A stretch of DNA of 64,000 nt from Litsea cubeba (lineage: Eukaryota > Streptophyta > Magnoliopsida > Laurales > Lauraceae), in assembly GCA_012931725.1 (NCBI GenBank), contig CM022944.1, forward strand, positions 61,290,600 through 61,354,599. The letters are read 5' to 3'. Both the position numbers and the translations under genes were made by a program. Of this stretch, positions 50,201-56,298 are shown piece after piece. A model generated the notes under the pieces. That model saw nothing but the letters and a program-made list of their open reading frames with translations, did no database searches and was not told the origin of the DNA. The number at the start of each line of letters is the position of its first letter. Within the stretch, counting starts at the first letter, position 1.

Positions 50201-53200
50201 GATGATGTTGGAGGCTTTTTGTGTCTTGCATTGATTTTGGAATATCAAAAGCACATTTTATAGAAGAACCAGCTACTAAAGATTAAAGTTGTGCATCTGA
50301 CTGAATGAATACAAATTGTGACAAGCCTGAGGAGCACAATAATGTAACCTGGAGCTTCTTTTTTAATGCAGTCCAGAGTAGTACCATATTTGTAAACTCT
50401 TATCTGCAATACGAATGTATCCTTAGAGGATGTCACATCCTTTTGTTATTATATTTTATATCCCCTGATTAAGGAATACAGCCATACACCGAGCTACTGG
50501 TGCGAGGCTTTTCTCCATTTTCTCTGTTCCTTTTTTTTTACAATAATTTCACATTTCATGTTTACTATTATAGGGCCTGACACTGAGGGCAATGTGTGGC
50601 ACAAGAGACCTTAGTATCCAGCTCATAATCCTAGCAATCTTTCTTGTCTATGAATTCAATTATTTTACTAAGGATGCATTGGTGGGTTTGGTTCTACTCC
50701 ATAAAACATACCCCACAGTTTTTTCCTTGGCCGAACAATTGGAGATGCAATTCCCACAGAATATAATCCTTCTCAAGAAACCTGAGGGTAAAATATCAAA
50801 TTCCTCTAACTGTAATTTAGAACTTTTTTTTTTAATTATAAAATTTAAAATATCCCAATCAGAAAAAGAAAAAAGGTCATTGAAACAATAGGATGGATGA
50901 CAATCGGGGAATCATGGCAACTTAAAATGTTGAGGAGTAGTTTAAACTACCAAGATCCCCTAGAATCAAGTGTAAGCGCAAACACATTAAATATAGTCCA
51001 ACAGCCATTCTTCACATATGAACAAAAAAAGAAAAGAATATTTCTCAGTCCGAAATTGGGTTACGTTCCAGACCATAAAAAATTACACCGGCTAGATGAC
51101 CTGCTATTCTTCTCTGGAAGACGACATCTAGTAAAAATGGTTATCATATCACCATGCAAGAATTGAATGCTCTATGAAAATGGCCACCTGCAATTTTTTA
51201 GGGCAAAGGCTCAGAGATCAGAAACCACCAGATGCAGTGGAGGAGATGAAAACTGGGGCAGAAAATTTATGATATACAAGTGAAAAGGAATGACTCTTTG
51301 CTGTAAAAAAGTTCCACAGAACTGTTCAAGTTTCTTCTCCAAAACCTGTCGAACCTCGAAGAAAGCAAGGAAAATGATCTCTAAAGATGTGCCCCACTGT
51401 AAGAACTTGGTCCGGGCGGCACCCTTAACCATGAGGTGTAGCGTGTCAACCACGGGCTTCCAACGGTGACTCTTCGCTGGCCCCGCATTGGAAATATCCA
51501 TGTCATGGCCTTGGGCTTAAAAGTCAAACCCTGTCTTACCTCAACATGACACGTTTTAAAGCCGTGTGGTCCCAGTCCTGGATCCCATAAGAACTCTGGA
51601 GTTAAGCGTGCTCGTGTGGGAGCAGTGTAACGCCCCGAAACCTGGAGCTCATCAGATTTCGGAACATTACTTAAGTAAAGTTAAATCACCACATAAATCA
51701 AATATGACAAAGAATTGAGCAATGCTTCTAATTTATTCAAGAGATCAATTTAACTACAAGGATGTTAATAACAAAATCCCAAAAAAATAAGATTCCTAAT
51801 TTTATAGAAAACCAAGTTCCATATTATTAAGAAGACTAATTCAACTCTATAATTCTAAATTTCAATACAAATATGACGCTCTCTCATCAGCCACGCAAAT
51901 TGAAATCCAAAAGCCGATCGCCTTCTTTGCCAAGCATCTCCAAATGACTCGTACCTGAAGTGGGGCGAACCACTTGTCAGAAATCTGGTGAGTAATATTC
52001 CTAATTTATGATTAGAAATATATAAGGTAGAACAATAAATTTCAATATAGAAAGTAAGATCATATAATAGGAAAAGTGTCTTATGGAGTCTATTATATTC
52101 ATAAAGTTTTTCTAACATTAAAATTCATGACCGCACCATAGTAATGATTAAGTTAAAGATTTCCAATCAATGGTTCCAATGGTTCAATAAGACTCTTCAA
52201 AGAGAGGTTCAATGGTTCAGATCTTCTAGGAAAGAAGTCATTTTCATAAATCAGATGAAATCTCCCACAGGAAATTTGTTCAATATTCATTCCTATATTC
52301 AATCCCTGTCCAACCTTATCCTCCAATTCCTCAAATTTCAATATTCAAAGTCATTGTTCAAAATATTGATCATCATTGAAGATCAAAAGAACTTCGTTAA
52401 TCCATACAATACTAGCAATGAAAATTCACCATCTAATTGAAAAGTAAAGAAGCAGATCATATTCAGTAAATAGTTCAGTAATAGTTAATGGAAATTAATA
52501 TAGGTACACTTGTATGGCTAGTCTCACATAAACCGGAAATACATCATTGCCCCATTTCAATCAACAATTAGTTTCCGTGTACGTGACATTAGCCATAATA
52601 AAATAATCTAAAGTTATGTTGTTCTCATTATTCTTTATGTATTTGAAGAGTACTAATTCCTCAAGAACACTAGTTCTTAATTCTTAAGGAAGTTAGAATT
52701 TCATGTCAGCAGGTAAGCTCAGGTAAGCTAAGGGTTTCACAATCTGAATCACTACACTAATACATATTCTCAATTCTGACATGATTCCTAAACCAGCAAG
52801 ATCTTATTGTAAATAATCTCAGAATTCAGTCCATTCCTTATACAAAGCTTCTTAAAAGTGTCAAAGTTGCTAGCCAGTAATCCCAAAACCAATTGGTGAT
52901 AGGAAACTGCACAAACAACTACTTAACACCCCCCTCGGGCGGGACACCGCCCGGATCCGAAGCACACGCCCGCACAAGACTATAACGCTGCATGGGGCCT
53001 TTCTGCCCTGCGTGTTTCGAACTCGAGACCTCAGGCTCTGATACCATGTCAAAGTTGCTAGCCAGTAATCCCAAAACCAATTGGTGATAGGAAACTGCAC
53101 AAACAACTATTTAACAAAAAGGAGATTAATAATAATTTATAATTGAAGTACACCAAATAGTGGACCCCACTGACCAAATATAATATCAGATCTGGTCCCT

Positions 53201-55939
53201 AGGGTCTCCCAGTGCCCCACAAAATCTTTATGGTTCTGATTCATCATTATGTAGCCTTATTGGACCTCACAGCCACCACCAGTACAGTAGAAATTCAAGG
53301 ATTTAGTCTCACAGTTCCTATATTTGAAGTTCTTGGATGACTGGGCAGATGGGGTCCACTTCACATGGGACCACCATCAACTTGGTCGCCCCTGGGCCCC
53401 CTTCACGATGAGGGGTCTTGATCATCAAGTCTACAGGTGGGTCCCACAACTGATCTCATCCATCAGTCCTGTTTCTAATGCATTAACGCCTGGGATTCCT
53501 TAAGTTCATTGGACAGTGGGTCCCACTGATCCAAAACCAAGATGCCTCACATCCCTATGGTCGACCATGTGTGCTCTACATGATGTGTGGTCCTGATCGT
53601 CCACTGATGGGCCCCACAACTCCTAATGATCAGCAGCCATTTTTTTCCTCATTTCCACGCCTGAGTTCATTAAATCAATTGGATGAGGGCCCAGATGGGG
53701 CCCAATCCACATGGATTCATCTCTACTAGTGTCGACCATGGATCCCCCTCTGGATCCATGGTCCAGATCTTTCCATCTAGTGGGCCATGGGTCCCACAAA
53801 CCTCCAACACCACCAAGACTCACTGACGATGAGTCTCAGATGTTACTGGTTTATGCCTGTTTTGACAGATACTCAAGGATTCCTACCTTATATCATCTGT
53901 ATCATTCCAATCATTATTCAAACATGATTTCATGACTCAGGATAGATCTTCCATGACTATTCAATAAATACAAAAATTATAATCCTAACAACACAGAATG
54001 CTCAAATCACATTCCTTTCTCCATCCTCTTGATTAATCAATCAGTTAATTAGGAAAATTCACTCACCTTCTTGTGTAGACAATTGTAGCTCGGTCAATAT
54101 GGGGCCTTGTATATTGCATTCACTAAGTCTTCTGGCCTTTTCTTCCTTCCCACAAGTCTTGGCAGTCTCTGTTGATCTTCAAGGAATCCTCCTCACCACA
54201 CTGTGTTCTCTTCTCCTCTTTTACCAAATGAGAATATCAACAGATAACAAAAATAAATAAGAAAAGGAGTGAGGGAGAGAAATCTGGGGATAACCCCAGA
54301 TTTCATTCGTTGAAATCCCCTCCCCAAGTTCTACGAAGGAAATCCTCCTTCCTTAGGGGATATGGTTAAACAACTTATTCCCTTGTTTAAACAAGTCTCT
54401 TAATGAGTTGAGGCCAGGTCACAAAAGTCCTAACCCAACCCATTATCATAAAGCTAAAAAAAATAAACTGGGCCCAACCTGGCCCAAGGTATTACAAGCA
54501 GTACCGCCTGGGAAGTCCTCGTGCGTGCACGTGGGCCAAAGCGAACAATATCATGCTGAGTTGGGCGGGGCTGTGACAATTGGTATCAGAGTAGTGGACG
54601 ACTCTATTTCCGATGGGGGAGAGTGTGAGAACTTGGTCCGGGCGACACCCTTAACCATGGGGCGTAGCGTGTCAACCACAGACTTCAAACGGCGAGTCTC
54701 TGCTAGTCTCGCATTGGAAATATCCATGTCATGACCCTGGTCTTAAAAGTCAAACACTGTCTTAACTCAATATGACGCGTTTTAAAGTCGTGCTGTCCCG
54801 GTCCCGGTCCCATAAGAACTCTGGAGTTAAGCGAGCTCGCGTGGGAGTAGTATCGGGATTGGTGACCTCCTGGAAAGTCCTTGCGCACGCACGTGGGCTA
54901 AAGCGGACAATATCACGCTGAGTTGGGCGGGGCTGTGACACCCACCAAGAACAGGTTTCACCAAGGTAATAGTTGTCTTCATGCCGAACAAAGTCAATCT
55001 TAACAAGGAATCAACCGTCTGCAAACTTTGACACCATGATTATCAGGATGAAACTTTAACAGAGAAGCAATGAAAGGGAGTCGAAAATTGGAGAGCGTCC
55101 TTTGGCCTCTCTGATTATATGGGCCTCATTTATATTAGCTTACTTGAACATATCCAGATCACTTCAATGGGCCTGTTACATGGTTACCATACATTTCCAT
55201 ATCTCTTAATTGCAGCTAATCAAATCTAGACGTTGCATGCTAAGTTACAGCTATTTGGCATTCTGCATGTGTTTCAAACAAATTGCTTCCTACTGTTTAA
55301 CCGAAAGAGGTCTTCTTGTTAGGTGTGTTGTAGCTTTTTGGAGCTACCTTTTCACACCTGCTCCTGCCTCATGTAACAAAGGGCATCTCTCTCTCTCTCT
55401 CTCTCTCTCTCACGCATGCACGCACATGCACACAAATCGAGATTACCCTTGTCTGTTTGAATGCTGATGTACATGATTTCATTAACTTCCACAACTTGGA
55501 TGCTCATAAAAAAAAAAAAAACATCTTTTCTTTATAATTTTAGACTAGCAAAATACATTGTATTAAGAATTCCTTTTTATTATTATATACTGATTTTATT
55601 TTCAGTAATTATAATTTATAGATCTTCTATTCATTTATACTCTTTTTTTGTGTTTTTTTTTCATCTCCATTGGTTCCCATAACATTATTTTCTTAATTTG
55701 GGTGATCTTTGTTGCTATATGGTTGGATGCCGTAGAATTTTTTTAATCTTGGTTTTTTTTTTGCTATATAGTTGGATGCTTCAGGTAGGCCTGATGAAAA
55801 TTTAACAATAGAGGTAGTTGGACCTTTGTGGCCAACTGTGGGAGACAACTTGCAGAAGCGGACAATCTCGGCTGCTCTTCAGAAGGGGCAACTTAGAGCT
55901 AGTATTTCTTATCGACCAAAATATTCTGCTAATTTGGAG
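11065..55939 (+). CDS. TIC236: TIC236 (EMB2410/SSG4 family), central part, ten exons; gene continues beyond both window edges
   Basis: Spliced CDS of ten exons: 11065-11263, 11401-11460, 22380-22484, 22722-22862, 24376-24438, 32615-32848, 32942-33025, 46169-46329, 46483-47014, 55772-55939. All introns are GT-AG; the frame stays open for 1747 bp (~582 residues). Peptides such as DGGWLSTDVFVDANEQKWHA, LFERILDIPITWSKGRASGE, GWFGDAPLEASGDFG and RFDIKWAAPKAEES match what I know of plant TIC236, a ~2,100-residue inner-envelope protein related to bacterial TamB. It spans the chloroplast intermembrane space, contacts TOC75 and supports protein import; loss is embryo-lethal in Arabidopsis and disturbs amyloplasts in rice. 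The piece here is repeat-rich central beta structure, ahead of the C-terminal TamB (DUF490) domain. No start, transit peptide or stop is present, so flanking exons lie outside. No damaging change is seen in the visible exons. Confidence 0.92.
11401..11460 (+). CDS. TIC236: TIC236 exon
   Basis: A 60-bp phase-0 exon (20 codons, LFERILDIPITWSKGRASGE) between acceptor ACTTTTGCAG and donor GTGCTT. It joins residue E to VHICMSRGE nearly 11 kb downstream. The upstream intron is only 137 bp. Confidence 0.9.
11461..12204. other. Intron sequence, nothing recognised
   Basis: Start of the 10.9-kb TIC236 intron; T-rich with no coding or repeat signature I can name. Confidence 0.6.
12242..17569 (-). mobile_element. 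Solo LTR E2, containing an L1
   Basis: Starts TCTCACGCCCCCAAACCTGG (family consensus TGTCACG) and ends GGCCTGACA. Flanks TGCAT (12237-12241) and TACAT (17570-17574) differ by one base, as expected of an aged 5-bp duplication. About 3.1 kb remains once the 2.2-kb L1 is removed. Its right half carries repeated GGCTAGCCGT units (~16390-16580), shared with E6 and, in altered form, E1. Confidence 0.7.
13017..15205 (+). pseudogene. 5'-truncated L1 LINE ORF2 (reverse transcriptase to zf-RVT), inactivated
   Basis: The plus strand begins inside the RT domain (EQGAFVEGRQILDDILMANE, LDLEKAYDRVDWKFL), is frameshifted at ~13260-13430 across the GLRxGDPLSP block, then is open for 364 codons from 13424 with the catalytic YVDDTLIF, the SYLGMPL thumb block and CPTSIIKRLERWQREFLW. 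After a stop at 14516 a further-shifted zinc-binding zf-RVT region reads CSMCLKDEESVDHLLLNC. The 3' end is TTTTAATGAAAGTAACCATT plus A16. Endonuclease and ORF1 are absent. No clear target duplication is visible. Confidence 0.9.
17641..18900. other. Intron sequence with homopolymer G tract; possible L1 tail
   Basis: No coding signal. A T11 run is followed by a long G tract (~17890-17920). Near 18670-18715 the string TAGTTTCCATTCCTTTAAAAAAAT plus an A-rich tail resembles L1 3' ends elsewhere here, but no target duplication was found. Confidence 0.45.
18909..18935 (+). repeat. tRNA/SINE A-box-like head fragment
   Basis: GGCTGTAGCCCAGCTGGTTA matches the 5' head of tRNA-derived plant SINEs. No B box follows, so it is a truncated fragment rather than a tRNA gene. 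Confidence 0.45.
19205..21180 (-). pseudogene. Decayed Copia element 3' end (RNase H, PPT, LTR start), split by solo LTR E3
   Basis: The right part (20924-~21180) on the minus strand reads a Copia RNase H terminus (SFHKCTERSKVDCHAIC). The left part (19217-19343) gives the NIFTK-type C-terminus, then a polypurine tract TTTGAGAGGGAG and the start of an LTR (TGTGAAATCC) running leftwards from ~19216. Many stops. It resembles the layout of the better preserved Copia at 59289-64000. Confidence 0.7.
19344..20923 (-). mobile_element. Solo LTR E3 (rearranged; two 5'-type ends, one 3'-type end)
   Basis: A family start (TGACGACCCGAAATCCGGGG) at 19344 and a second start (TGTCACGACCTGGAACCTGG) at 19894 share a single end GGGATATTACA at 20923. 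Together only 1.6 kb, so material has been lost. Flanks ACAAC on the left and ACAAT overlapping the right end suggest, but do not prove, the original duplication in the Copia target. Confidence 0.6.
21409..21700. repeat. CAAAATAGCGG-family MITE-like element
   Basis: Ends CAAAATAGCAGCCG... and ...CGCCCGCCGCAACCGTTATTTTG, roughly inverted. Internal sequence (TACCCTTATATGGTT, GATTGGTTGCTA) is shared with 44125-44400. No transposase. Confidence 0.55.
21701..22379. other. Intron sequence before TIC236 exon
   Basis: AT-rich; no gene or repeat recognised. It ends at the acceptor of the 22380 exon. Confidence 0.6.
22380..22484 (+). CDS. TIC236: TIC236 exon
   Basis: 105 bp, phase 0, 35 codons from VHICMSRGETFPSLHGQ to DAPSCFS. 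Acceptor CATTCACAG, donor GTACGT. It follows a 10.9-kb intron filled with retroelements, yet both splice sites are canonical. Confidence 0.92.
22722..22862 (+). CDS. TIC236: TIC236 exon
   Basis: 141 bp, phase 0, 47 codons from EIAASLCFRGQRAF to GEFHLMCQ. Acceptor CTTGCTTGCAG, donor GTCTAT. It contains the conserved LHDANGWFGDAPLEASGDFG block. Confidence 0.93.
22863..24375. other. TIC236 intron with one small insertion
   Basis: A 1.5-kb intron. It holds a short AAATAGCGGCCG fragment near 23241 and the TGGCGGACCC insertion at 23941-24088; the rest shows no feature I can name. Confidence 0.6.
23941..24088. mobile_element. ~150-bp insertion starting TGGCGGACCC with 12-bp flanking repeats
   Basis: The insert (TGGCGGACCCGGGATTTTCA to GTTACATGTAGGTCC) is bounded by the exact repeat GATGACAAGCAA (23929-23940 and 24089-24100). 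The same opening string occurs at 42618 in a much longer element. The superfamily is unclear: no A tail and no good inverted repeats. Confidence 0.55.
24376..24438 (+). CDS. TIC236: TIC236 exon
   Basis: A 63-bp phase-0 micro-exon (21 codons, including VEANALMKTFKMKPLLFP). Acceptor TTGGCAG, donor GTACGT. It is too short to be found as an open frame; it was located from the conserved MKTFKMKPLLFP peptide. Confidence 0.93.
24439..25593. other. Intron sequence with AT/GT microsatellites
   Basis: Short (TA)n runs near 24572 and 24978, the latter followed by (GT)n. The block ~24590-24970 (CACCGTTGGATTGAAATC, GTGGGCC) has the look of a plant non-autonomous DNA element, but I could not define its ends. 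Confidence 0.4.
25760..26800 (-). pseudogene. RTE-type LINE fragment (RT C-terminal half and 3' tail)
   Basis: The minus strand gives RT motifs with stops (VTTSLHQGSIISPYLFALIM, HIQEEVPWCM, then a long decayed C-terminus). The left edge is an (ATC)n tail followed by AAAGCCTTGTCCCAACTATG on the + strand, a well-known plant RTE 3' end. A 13-bp target duplication TCTAAGAAACTTT flanks it (25747-25759 and 26801-26813). Confidence 0.8.
27020..27521. repeat. Inverted-repeat element with GGTTTTAAAAA ends
   Basis: Left end GGTTTTAAAAATCGGCCGAG, right end GGCTTTTTAAACC. GAGTCGACTCGG-type palindromes lie near the right end; the interior is low-complexity purine- or pyrimidine-rich. Similar ends occur at ~4931-5017 and 47270-47296. 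Open frames inside are compositional artefacts. Confidence 0.45.
28177..31073 (-). mobile_element. Solo LTR E5
   Basis: Starts ~TATTGCAACCTGAAGTCCGG (family TGTYGCAACCCGGAxTCCGG) and ends AAGGTCAGGGTCTTACA; ~2.9 kb. CGTTC occurs at both edges (28172-28176 and 31076-31080), the right copy two bases beyond the expected terminus. A minus-strand TATA-like block near 30730 (AATATATAAGCC) supports the assigned strand. Confidence 0.65.
31480..31930 (+). pseudogene. L1 RNase H-like fragment with a tandem duplication
   Basis: The plus strand reads VGCVVCYDNDMVIKSFLWLV, then IKDSNEAKLFAIQKASKSS, the pattern of the plant L1 RNase H-like domain. The following ~100 bp (GTGATTCTTTGAATAT to CAGTGGGATTAAGATTA) is present twice in tandem (about 31760-31830 and 31859-31924). 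Confidence 0.5.
31931..32614. other. Intron sequence before TIC236 exon
   Basis: No gene or repeat recognised; ends at the acceptor of the 32615 exon. Confidence 0.6.
32615..32848 (+). CDS. TIC236: TIC236 exon
   Basis: 234 bp, phase 0, 78 codons from VAGLVTAVFNCRGPLEAP to FTFNTDNS. Acceptor TTGATTGTAG, donor GTAAGT. It includes KNKEAGAVAAFDRIPFS. The preceding 8.2-kb intron carries two solo LTRs and an RTE LINE. Confidence 0.94.
32942..33025 (+). CDS. TIC236: TIC236 exon with duplicated splice donor downstream
   Basis: 84 bp, phase 0, 28 codons from VADLYGIRATLLDSGEI to AWICLE. Acceptor TTTCATAATAG, donor GTAATG. The last codon plus the donor were copied by an L1 insertion, so the same GAG-GTAATG string recurs at 33446. 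Use of the distal copy would read GAG GTA ATG TAG and stop at once, so the proximal donor must be the working one. Confidence 0.93.
33026..33031 (+). promoter_or_regulatory. Working 5' splice site GTAATG (a second copy lies at 33449)
   Basis: Exon end GAG|GTAATG. The duplicate GAG|GTAATG begins at 33446, created by the L1 target duplication. In-frame reading past the proximal donor meets TAG within three codons. Confidence 0.85.
33043..33445 (-). mobile_element. 5'-truncated L1 LINE inserted at a TIC236 splice donor
   Basis: The minus strand encodes an L1 RNase H end (LKHVGTSANAMWDSLAKQGV) followed by a 3' UTR and A-rich tail (T-rich at 33044-33052 on the + strand). The flanks 33023-33042 and 33446-33465 are a 20-bp duplication with one mismatch that includes the last codon of the exon and its GTAATG donor. 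Confidence 0.9.
33590..35142 (-). mobile_element. Solo LTR E6 (truncated at its left end)
   Basis: Ends CGGGACCTTACA at 35142 and contains the GGCTAGCYGT repeated block (34015-34290) seen in E2, plus the same AGTCCAAxGGTCTAAAA segment before it. The family start is missing, so only ~1.5 kb remains. Confidence 0.65.
35143..37520 (-). other. Unassigned intron block, possibly a decayed L1 ORF1
   Basis: The minus strand gives broken hydrophilic frames (around 36900: EEELESDIGKINSCLANYVD, TIGFQLAKFTYPKA) that could be an L1 ORF1 C-terminus; I cannot confirm a domain. A ~130-bp segment recurs with 180-bp spacing (~36136-36265 and ~36317-36443). No target duplication was found. Confidence 0.3.
37986..38148 (-). 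repeat. 3' LTR of TR-GAG copy B, internally deleted
   Basis: Jumps from AAATAGGCAAAG straight to the terminal CATCA next to the polypurine tract, losing ~187 bp present in the 5' LTR. Confidence 0.85.
38118..38657 (-). pseudogene. Aspartic protease region of TR-GAG copy B
   Basis: The minus strand encodes NGQEC, then IDGRSCQNN in place of the DGGS loop of copy A, then MDRLQLKVRKHHRPYFARWL and SCDILLGRPWMYD. The substitution next to the catalytic aspartate suggests loss of activity. It continues into the 3' LTR as in copy A. Confidence 0.8.
38660..39775 (-). pseudogene. gag of TR-GAG copy B, inactivated
   Basis: Starts MPPKKHVEVESS at 39775. A single-base frameshift lies near 39593 (after NLETDR). 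The frame resumes with MGIKLAIPEYYGK and the Retrotrans_gag core (AIWWAELQRK, IEYSEEFMTMQARY), then TGA at 38970-38972 replaces a tryptophan, the zinc knuckle CFNCQQQGHRAREC follows, and TGA at 38658-38660 replaces the arginine of KWLRE in copy A. Confidence 0.88.
40460..40809 (-). repeat. 5' LTR of TR-GAG copy B
   Basis: 350 bp between TGATGCAG and CTGCATCA; 24 bp longer than the LTRs of copy A. Confidence 0.88.
41570..41998 (+). mobile_element. Small TRIM-type LTR element sharing a Cassandra-like internal domain
   Basis: Two diverged ~190-bp LTRs (~41570-41757 and 41804-41998), both with GGACCGCAAAATG near the start and GTGGTGTTACA at the end. A 46-bp interior has primer site TGGTATCAAAG (41760) and polypurine GGTGGGGGAGAG directly before the 3' LTR. 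No coding capacity. ACCAC follows the 3' LTR and occurs at 41552, 13 bp outside the 5' LTR, as a possible target duplication. Confidence 0.72.
42657..43427. mobile_element. GTGTCCGTG foldback element with five 91-bp tandem repeats
   Basis: Ends GAAGCACGGACAC and GTGTCCGTGCTTC are inverted and extended by many degenerate GTGTCCGTGTC/CGGACAC units. The middle (42821-43281) is five near-identical ~91-bp units beginning ATAAAATTAGAGTA (at 42821, 42912, 43004, 43095 and 43187), each with AAAAGAAAAGGGG and CATAACTT. Confidence 0.8.
42821..43281. repeat. 91-92 bp tandem repeat, five units
   Basis: Unit starts at 42821, 42912, 43004, 43095 and 43187, differing by only a few bases each. Confidence 0.92.
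43500..43672 (+). mobile_element. L1 3' UTR fragment
   Basis: T-rich 3' UTR ending TTTAATTTATTGTTACTGAT plus a short A run, the usual plant L1 ending. No coding part remains and no target duplication was found. Confidence 0.45.
44125..44409. repeat. CAAAATAGCGG-family element, cut by SMART copy 1
   Basis: Shares GCTATTTTGAAAATAGCGG and TACCCTTATATGGTT with 21409-21700. Its right side continues after the SMART (TCCCTTGCTACGTAGC at 44723). Confidence 0.55.
44410..44722 (+). mobile_element. SMART-type miniature LTR retrotransposon, copy 1
   Basis: 313 bp with identical 70-bp LTRs (44410-44479 and 44653-44722; TGTTAAGTAGTTG to CAACATTGACA), primer site TGGTATCAGAGC from 44480, polypurine CCCGAGGGGGGG directly before the 3' LTR, and a perfect target duplication TCCCT (44405-44409 and 44723-44727). 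No coding capacity. The interior holds a ~53-bp direct duplication starting at 44515 and 44568. Identical LTRs imply recent insertion. Confidence 0.93.
44754..45161. repeat. CAAAATAGCGG-family MITE-like element (best preserved ends)
   Basis: About 35-bp inverted ends: CAAAATAGCAGTTGCGGTGG and, reverse-complemented from the right, CAAAATAGCTGTTGTGGCGA, continuing for another 16 bp each. 408 bp, no coding capacity. Confidence 0.65.
45315..46168. other. Intron sequence before TIC236 exon
   Basis: No gene or repeat recognised; a T-rich stretch and acceptor TTTTGACAG precede the 46169 exon. Confidence 0.6.
46169..46329 (+). CDS. TIC236: TIC236 exon
   Basis: 161 bp, starting in phase 0 (GEVDDSAMDVNLSG) and ending after two bases of a proline codon that the next exon completes (CC|G). 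Acceptor TTTTGACAG, donor GTAAGA. It lies after the largest intron in the window (13.1 kb). Confidence 0.93.
46483..47014 (+). CDS. TIC236: TIC236 exon (largest)
   Basis: 532 bp, completing the split proline codon and returning to phase 0. It encodes RFDIKWAAPKAEESFNDARG, then SSSVAFDLYMKVLTSYSD, ELDFRMRGFEF and DSPRPMHLKATGRIKFQGK, ending at LNISPKNIK. Acceptor TGGAATTTCAG, donor GTAATA. The RPxHLKATGRIKF block is among the best conserved in the family. Confidence 0.95.
47297..50113 (-). mobile_element. Solo LTR E8
   Basis: Starts TGTAACGACCTAGAATCCGG and ends CTGGGGTATTACA; 2,817 bp, with flanks TCGAT (47292-47296) and TCGGT (50114-50118), one mismatch. The minus strand shows CTTCTATATATATTGA near 49885 followed by a CT-rich leader (CTCTCTCTCTCTTTTCC), consistent with an LTR promoter. 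It contains a MITE (48874-49167). It landed in a GGTTTTAAAAATTAGG repeat. Confidence 0.8.
48874..49167. mobile_element. MITE with long inverted ends, same family as 10258-10588
   Basis: 294 bp. Left GGGCCCGTTTGGTAACTTGA and right CAAGTTACCAAACGGGCC are near-perfect inverted repeats extending ~38 bp through CTAGTAAAGTCAAG. It shares AAAAAGTCAAAAAG and ACCATCATAACCC with the MITE in the L1. The target duplication is not clear. Confidence 0.85.
50119..51392. other. Intron sequence, nothing recognised
   Basis: No coding or repeat signature assigned. Ends where Cassandra begins. Confidence 0.5.
51626..54496 (-). mobile_element. Solo LTR E9 inside the Cassandra 5' LTR
   Basis: Starts TGTAACGCCCCGAAACCTGG and ends CCCAAGGTATTACA; 2,871 bp with a perfect duplication AGCAG (51621-51625 and 54497-54501). 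It splits the 5S-like region of the Cassandra 5' LTR between its box A and box C parts, and holds SMART copy 2. Confidence 0.88.
52859..53116 (-). mobile_element. SMART-type miniature LTR retrotransposon, copy 2
   Basis: 258 bp, minus strand. LTRs of 70 bp at 52859-52928 and 53047-53116 differ by one base. Target duplication AAAAG on both sides (52854-52858 and 53117-53121). The primer site (complement CTCTGATACCA) and the G-rich polypurine tract are intact. It lacks the internal ~53-bp duplication of copies 1 and 3. Confidence 0.93.
54624..54940 (+). repeat. 3' LTR of Cassandra with 5S rRNA-like domain
   Basis: 317 bp. The 5S-like part is about 54796-54890: GAGTTAAGCGAGCTCG (box A region), GAGTAGTATCGGGATTGGTG and CCTCCTGGAAAGTCC (box C region), in 5S order and spacing. 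The 5' LTR is ~12 bp shorter here, lacking the GGGATTGGTGAC-type bases. Confidence 0.9.
54946..55771. other. Intron sequence with a (TC)n microsatellite
   Basis: A (TC)13-type run at 55386-55411. Otherwise T-rich intron ending at the 55772 acceptor. Confidence 0.6.
55772..55939 (+). CDS. TIC236: TIC236 exon (last visible)
   Basis: 168 bp, phase 0, 56 codons from LDASGRPDENLTIEVVGPL to RPKYSANLE. Acceptor TGCTATATAG, donor GTGCCC. It continues LNISPKNIK from the previous exon. The following exon was not found before the window ends, so the next intron exceeds 8 kb. Confidence 0.93.
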
Positions 55940-56298
55940 GTGCCCTGCTCTTCCTTTTTTTAGTTTTTTTCATTCAAATTATGACTCCAGCCCCCATTGA
56001 TTTTTTTCTTTGAAATTTTTACTGTTATATTTAGAGGACCAGAACCTTGAACATAAAGAGGCTGTATATTTCCTCCTCTTCCCCAATTTCCTTAGGGCCC
56101 AATGCTGTTGTCCTGAACCAATAAATACAGGCATATCCTGAGTGCGTGATGCTGGCAATGGATATTCTCTTCATTCCTGTCGTGTTGGGGTGCTGTCCCG
56201 TCAATTCACTAGTTGGTGTCTTTTAAACTGGCTTGACAGTGAATGTAGAACTCACAAAGTCAACCTCAAATTGTGGAATAAGGCTTTGATGATAATGA

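Larger units (their letters stand above)
51398..54940 (+). mobile_element. Cassandra TRIM retrotransposon (5S rRNA-bearing LTRs), split by solo LTR E9
   Basis: 5' LTR in two pieces (51398-51625 and 54502-54578), 3' LTR 54624-54940. Both start TGTRAGAACTTGGTCCGGGC and end GGGGCTGTGACA. Both contain a block matching plant 5S rRNA (CCCATAAGAACTCTGGAGTT then AAGCG). A perfect 5-bp duplication CCCAC (51393-51397 and 54941-54945) bounds the element. Interior of 45 bp: primer site TGGTATCAGAG (54581) and polypurine GATGGGGGAGAG. No proteins. In Cassandra the 5S part carries pol III internal control regions. Confidence 0.93.

Noticed and set aside
54796..54890. Possible genuine 5S rRNA gene
   Set aside because: The 5S-like block sits inside both LTRs of a Cassandra element and carries substitutions; it is not an independent 5S gene.
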